Source of the DNA: Streptomyces xantholiticus
GTDB taxonomy: Bacteria; Actinomycetota; Actinomycetes; Streptomycetales; Streptomycetaceae
Reading direction: 5' to 3'
Assembly: GCF_014651015.1 (NCBI RefSeq)
Contig: NZ_BMWB01000022.1
Coordinates: forward strand, 62,001 to 126,000
DNA: 64,000 nt
Shown here: positions 60,649 to 64,000 of the stretch, one piece after another
How the letters are laid out: each line of letters opens with the position of its first letter
Numbering within the stretch: position 1 is the stretch's first letter
Notes under the pieces: model-generated
What the model was told of the DNA's origin: nothing
Databases searched by the model: none
What the model saw: the letters and a program-made list of their open reading frames with translations, nothing else
Program-made: the position numbers and the translations under genes

Positions 60649-61098
60649 ATGCGCCGCGCCCTTCTCACACCGCTGATGGCGGCGGCCCTGACCGGATGCT
60701 CGTTCCTCGGCCAGGACACGTCGTGCACCCAGGCCGACGCGGATTCGCAGGTCACCGCCGTGTGGCGGCCCGCCGACTTCGGCGGCCGGGACGCGGCGAG
60801 GATCCGGCTGTGCGTGGACGCCACCTGCGCGGAGCGGACATCGGGCAGCCCCGACGACCCGTTCGCCTCGCTGTCGGTCCGACTCCCCGACGACATCGGT
60901 GCGTCCACCGTGCCGGTGCGGCTCACCGTGACGTCCGCGAAGAGCGGTGACACGGTCGTCGAGGACAGCACCCGGGCGAGGCTGACGGAGCAGCACCCCA
61001 ACGGCACGTCCTGCCCGCCCACCACTTGGACGGCGACGTTCCGTGCCCACCCCGACAAGGGACTCACCTCACCCGAGGGCTTGAAGCTCCAGGGGTGA
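60649..61098 (+). CDS. Small lipoprotein, partner of the large protease
   Basis: A 149-residue lipoprotein with lipobox AALTGC (Cys17) and a beta-rich mature domain with four further cysteines (DTSCTQAD, RLCVDATC, TSCPPTTW). The ATG begins one base after the stop of the 1539-residue protein, so they are co-translated. It might hold, inhibit or fold the protease. No named family recognised. Confidence 0.75.
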   Translation: MRRALLTPLMAAALTGCSFLGQDTSCTQADADSQVTAVWRPADFGGRDAARIRLCVDATCAERTSGSPDDPFASLSVRLPDDIGASTVPVRLTVTSAKSGDTVVEDSTRARLTEQHPNGTSCPPTTWTATFRAHPDKGLTSPEGLKLQG

Positions 61099-61113
61099 GC
61101 GCCCGCCCTGCAC

Positions 61114-61152
61114 AAGCGCCCGTTCCCGCCGGCAAGGGGGGAACGGGCGCTT
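61114..61152. terminator. 14-bp perfect hairpin terminator
   Basis: AAGCGCCCGTTCCC (61114-61127) pairs exactly with GGGAACGGGCGCTT (61139-61152), 11-nt loop. It lies between the lipoprotein gene and the convergent DUF1272 gene and could serve both. Confidence 0.85.
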
Positions 61153-61175
61153 CGCGCATGTGCCCTGACGACTCA

Positions 61176-61358
61176 TCAGGCAATCGCCGTCCGGCGCGGC
61201 CTGGCCACCGGCTCCCGCCGCAGCTCGGGCAGACGACCGCCGTGGCCTCGGTGCACGGCACGCAGAAGTTGCACTCGTAGGAACAGATGCGAGCCGGGGC
61301 GACGTGCGGCAGTCCCGCCATCGTGCAGCGCTCGCAGGTCGCGCATCTCCAGGGCCAT
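61176..61358 (-). pseudogene. DUF1272 protein gene with two compensating frameshifts
   Basis: The gene starts MALEMRD with GAGGAG upstream and ends EPVARPRRTAIA, stop, both in one frame giving 60 codons. The middle, however, reads correctly only in another frame: CERCTMAGLPHVAPARICSY then ECNFCVPCTEATAVVCPSCGG, the Cys-rich zinc-ribbon-like core of DUF1272. The shifts fall at about 61337 and 61219. As written, the protein would lose nearly all its metal-binding cysteines. Decayed or mis-sequenced. Confidence 0.7.
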
Positions 61359-62244
61359 GTCCCACTCCTCGTCTCGCGATGGCCGGTCCTCGCGTCGACC
61401 GGTGCCCACAGCACCTGGGTGGCGGCGGTGCCCGAAAACACCGGATCGAGTGCGAGCACTGGGGGAGTCGGCGTGCTTGATCGGCCGCCCTGGGACGGTC
61501 GCCCGCCGCGCGGCCTCCGGGGTCAGCCCCTCTGTCGGGGGATCGTGCTCGATCCGGTCGGCGTCCGGGTGCTCTCCTTCACCCGGGAGCAGTTCGGCCT
61601 GCCGCTCGGTCACGACGTCGCCCGCCACGAGTCCGAGCGCGGCCAGGCCCCGGCCCCTCCAGCGCCCGGCCGGGACACCGGCCTCCTCTGGGCAGCGCGC
61701 ATCGATTTCCCCGCCGGTCGGCGGCCGTCGCCGACCATGATCCCGTGGAGGTCGCGTGATGTGCGTTCGTCGGGTGACCCGAGCTGCTCCGGCTGGCTGT
61801 GCGTGGTGTCGCCCGGAAGCGAGGCCCCATGCCGCTCCGGCCGGTGACCGGCCGAGTCGAAGATCCGCTGGCGCGGGGTGCCGGCCGGGCCCCCGGCGGT
61901 GCCGGGGATGGACCTGCGAGCAAGGGGTGCGGCTCGGATGGTGACCGGGATCATGGGGTGGGGGAAATTGCCCGTTTTGGGTGTCGCGCTCTCGTCTGTC
62001 CAAGCCAGGTCGTGGCCCGCCCATGGTGAGACGGGCAGAGGCGGGCCGTTCTCCGGGAGGGGTCGACCGGCATCGCGTCGCTGGGAGATTCCGCCCGCAT
62101 GTTTCGCGCGCCGTTGCGGGCCGGCCATCTGGCGGCGGTCGATGCCGGGACTGGTCGACCGTCCCGTGAGGCAGGCCTGCGCGGGGTGCAGATCTTCGTG
62201 GTGGATATGCAGGAAAGGGTCCTGCCGTGAGAACCCCAGAGGGT
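61359..62244. other. 886-bp stretch with no supportable gene
   Basis: Between the DUF1272 gene and the lipase promoter. Long open frames exist on both strands but none has a family signature plus ribosome site. A plus-strand piece near 61545-61640 (VRVLSFTREQFGLPLGHDVA) has coding-like bias but I cannot identify it. Possibly eroded genes. Confidence 0.45.
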
Positions 62245-62273
62245 TGACACCCGAGTAACATCGGCGCAAAATC
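62245..62273 (+). promoter_or_regulatory. Housekeeping-type promoter for the lipase gene
   Basis: TTGACA at 62245-62250, a 17-nt spacer and CAAAAT at 62268-62273 (4 of 6 to TATAAT). The spacing suits the major (HrdB) sigma factor. This leaves a roughly 170-nt leader before the lipase ATG. Confidence 0.55.
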
Positions 62274-62452
62274 GCCGCACCGAACGACATTGTCGAACGG
62301 TGTTCGGGTTTCTAATCCCTCAGGGAGCCCACCCGCTGCCCCGGCGAACGGACGCGATCAGCACCGTCCTCCAGAGGCAGCCGGACACCGCCGCCGAGCC
62401 ACCGCAGTCACGACCTGTGGGTCTCGCTTCCGTTCGCCTCAGAAGGACACCC

Positions 62453-63277
62453 ATGTCGAAACTGCGCCCGATCCTTGCCGCCGCCGCTTTCGCGGTCGCC
62501 GCTACCGTCGCCCACCCCCTTCCGTCCGCCGTTGCCGACACCACCGACGTCTCGCCGCCCGGCGCCAATGACTGGTCGTGCAAGCCCAGCACCGACCATC
62601 CCGACCCGGTCGTGCTCGTGCACGGAACGTTCGAGACCATGGCCAAGAATTGGCCGACGCTCAGCCCCAGGCTCAAGAGCGCGGGCTACTGCGTCTTCGC
62701 GCTGAATTACGGCGGCAACGCCATGGGACCCATCGCCGAGTCGGCGAAGGAGCTCGAGTCGTTCGTCGGCGCGGTGCTCGGGGCCACCGGTGCACGCAAA
62801 GTCGACCTCGTCGGACACAGCCAGGGTGGGATGATGCCCCGCTACTACATCAAGAACCTCGGCGGCGCGACGAGGGTCGACGACCTGGTCGGTATCGTTC
62901 CCTCCAACCACGGCACACAGGGCCCGATCCCGCTGCCTGCCGGGTCCGAGAACAGCGCCTGCCCGGCATGCGACGAGCAGCAGGCCGGGTCGCCGTTCCT
63001 GACCGACCTGAACGCCAAGGACGAGACGCCCGCAGGCCCCGCCTACACCGTTGTCACCACCAGGTACGACGAGGTTGTCACGCCGTACACCAGTGCCTTC
63101 CTGGACGGATCCGCCCGCGAGGTCACCAATGTGACCCTCCAGGACGCCTGCCCGCTGAACACCATCGAGCACGACCAGGCGCCCAATGACCCGGTGGTCC
63201 ACCAGTGGGTCCTGCACGCGCTGGAGCGCACCGGTCCGGCCGACCCGGCCTTCCTGCCCTCCTGCCTCCTCGCCTGA
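62453..63277 (+). CDS. Secreted lipase/esterase (class 2 type)
   Basis: A 274-residue secreted hydrolase. The signal peptide ends near PLPSAVAD. The mature domain has the oxyanion-hole region PVVLVHGTF, nucleophile S123 in VGHSQGGMM, an Asp in TTRYDEVVTPY and a C-terminal His in VVHQWVLHAL. Cysteine pairs (DWSCKP/GYCVFA, ACPACDE and DACP/PSCLLA) are typical of Streptomyces extracellular lipases. The ATG at 62453 follows AGAAGGA. It acts on short- or medium-chain esters outside the cell. Confidence 0.9.
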   Translation: MSKLRPILAAAAFAVAATVAHPLPSAVADTTDVSPPGANDWSCKPSTDHPDPVVLVHGTFETMAKNWPTLSPRLKSAGYCVFALNYGGNAMGPIAESAKELESFVGAVLGATGARKVDLVGHSQGGMMPRYYIKNLGGATRVDDLVGIVPSNHGTQGPIPLPAGSENSACPACDEQQAGSPFLTDLNAKDETPAGPAYTVVTTRYDEVVTPYTSAFLDGSAREVTNVTLQDACPLNTIEHDQAPNDPVVHQWVLHALERTGPADPAFLPSCLLA

Positions 63278-63629
63278 AGGCCGCCGCCTGCCGCACGGGG
63301 TCCGCGGCACGAGTCCGGAGCAGCGCATCCATGCCCGTCAGCCGGGGGACCGGTCACCGGCCCCGGGATCGGTATCTTGTCGTGGTCCTCGTCCGACATG
63401 CCGTCCGCTTGCGACGGGGGCCCGGAGAGCGAGGGCGGCCGTCCGCGAGTAGTTGCTGCGCGCGTCCTGCCCGCTCTCAACACGTGTCACGAGGGGCTCG
63501 CGAAGTGCCGCGTCGGCCGGCCATCGCGTGGTTCCCAGCTGCCCACCTTCGACACCCATGCCGCGTACGCAAGGCGAGTCATGCCTGGAGCCCCGCCCCA
63601 GGCGTGACCCTGTGATTCGGGGTAGGCAC
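63278..63629. other. 352-bp gap, nothing recognised
   Basis: No gene, hairpin or repeat I can support; the frames present lack ribosome sites and family motifs. Confidence 0.4.
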
Positions 63630-63788
63630 ATGACCGTTGACTTCCCGGATGGCCTGACCACTCCTGCACTGGTCGTCGACATCGATGTGCTGGAACGCAA
63701 CATCGCGCGGATGGGAGAGGCGGCCAGATCCACCGGCTTCGCCCTGCGCCCGCACGCCAAGACCCTCCTGGAAGTTCTGGGACGGTGA
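63630..63788 (+). pseudogene. Truncated D-threonine aldolase / alanine racemase-N protein
   Basis: A 52-codon frame reading MTVDFPDGLTTPALVVDIDV, LERNIARMGEAARSTGFALR and PHAKTLLEVLGR, stop. It is the start of fold-III PLP enzymes (D-threonine aldolase or D-serine dehydratase-like), including the lysine of PHAKT that binds PLP. The normal protein has about 370 residues, so over 85% is missing. A weak GGGGTAGG precedes the ATG. Confidence 0.7.
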
Positions 63789-63859
63789 AGCGGCCGGGGT
63801 GGAGTATGGTTTTCGCCGGGTCGACCGGGTCCCGGCGGTTCCCATGCAGGAGGGCCCGG

Positions 63860-64000
63860 GTGGTGCACCCCGGTTGGGACGTCCCCCACATCGCGCTGGA
63901 CCCCACATCATGCTGGACCCACCGTACCGAGGATCAGCTTTTGACTCCGCACTCCCTGGCGTTCTACGTGGACGTCGTCACCACCGGCACCTTGCTCGGC
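63860..64000 (+). CDS. Possible 5' end of a gene leaving the window
   Basis: AGGAGGG (63848-63854) is followed 5 nt later by tandem GTGs at 63860 and 63863 and a frame open to the window edge (VHPGWDVPHIALDPTSCWTH, SLAFYVDVVTTGTLLG). Too short to identify. Confidence 0.3.
   Translation, partial: MVHPGWDVPHIALDPTSCWTHRTEDQLLTPHSLAFYVDVVTTGTLLG

Overview
The window is high-GC DNA with strong third-position GC bias, frequent GTG starts, GGAGG-type ribosome sites and terminators without U-tracts. It also carries gene families typical of Streptomyces: a SigE-family sigma factor, a DUF6230/DUF6114 pair, a sugar ABC transporter lacking its own ATPase, a MoxR/VWA trio and streptogrisin-like proteases. 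It is most likely a Streptomyces chromosome, and the many broken genes and transposase scraps suggest an accessory or arm region rather than the core.

Layout: a wax-ester synthase/DGAT-type acyltransferase (0.2-1.6 kb) is followed by a five-gene alpha-galactoside/alpha-glucoside operon on the minus strand (1.8-8.8 kb: GH36, binding lipoprotein, two permeases, GH13). A divergent ROK repressor reads away from it. Between them lie two copies of a 17-nt motif exactly 84 bp apart. Then come a DUF4173 membrane protein, an orphan AGAT/StrB1-like amidinotransferase, a GNAT-PaaX couplet with a wide inverted repeat upstream, and an alpha/beta hydrolase. Next is a frameshifted membrane protein whose degenerate second copy lies at 32.2 kb. 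A coupled symporter / SigE-type sigma / small membrane protein set faces DUF3311, CstA and YbdD genes (19.3-24.7 kb).

25-31 kb holds two membrane proteins (one a PAP2 enzyme), a DUF4344 metallopeptidase lipoprotein, an acetyltransferase and a secreted trypsin, with pseudogenes between them. The most unusual part is 32.9-39.1 kb: three closely spaced genes encoding an HAD-M28 peptidase fusion, an M36 (fungalysin) peptidase and a trypsin-endonuclease I fusion, none with an evident signal peptide. It is followed, in convergent orientation, by a three-gene MoxR/VWA operon (40.7-45.0 kb).

45.7-47.9 kb is a nitric-oxide module (NsrR, flavohemoglobin Hmp, membrane protein) with NsrR-like dyads before both regulator and hmp. 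47.9-52.3 kb is a decaying arsenic island: an ArsI/CadI-like enzyme, truncated arsinothricin-acetyltransferase-like, MerR and ArsO remnants, an aquaporin, ArsR, an ArsC with two compensating frameshifts and an intact ArsC. The right end has a DUF6230/DUF6114 pair, a YrhB/Imm35-like protein, a 1539-residue secreted protein joining a DNRLRE domain and Ig-like repeats to a streptogrisin-like protease (with a small lipoprotein behind it), a doubly frameshifted DUF1272 gene, a secreted lipase and a truncated PLP racemase-like gene.

IS5, IS701 and IS21 remnants, paralogous pseudogenes and several single-base indels recur. Some indels could be sequence errors and should be confirmed before the genes are called dead.
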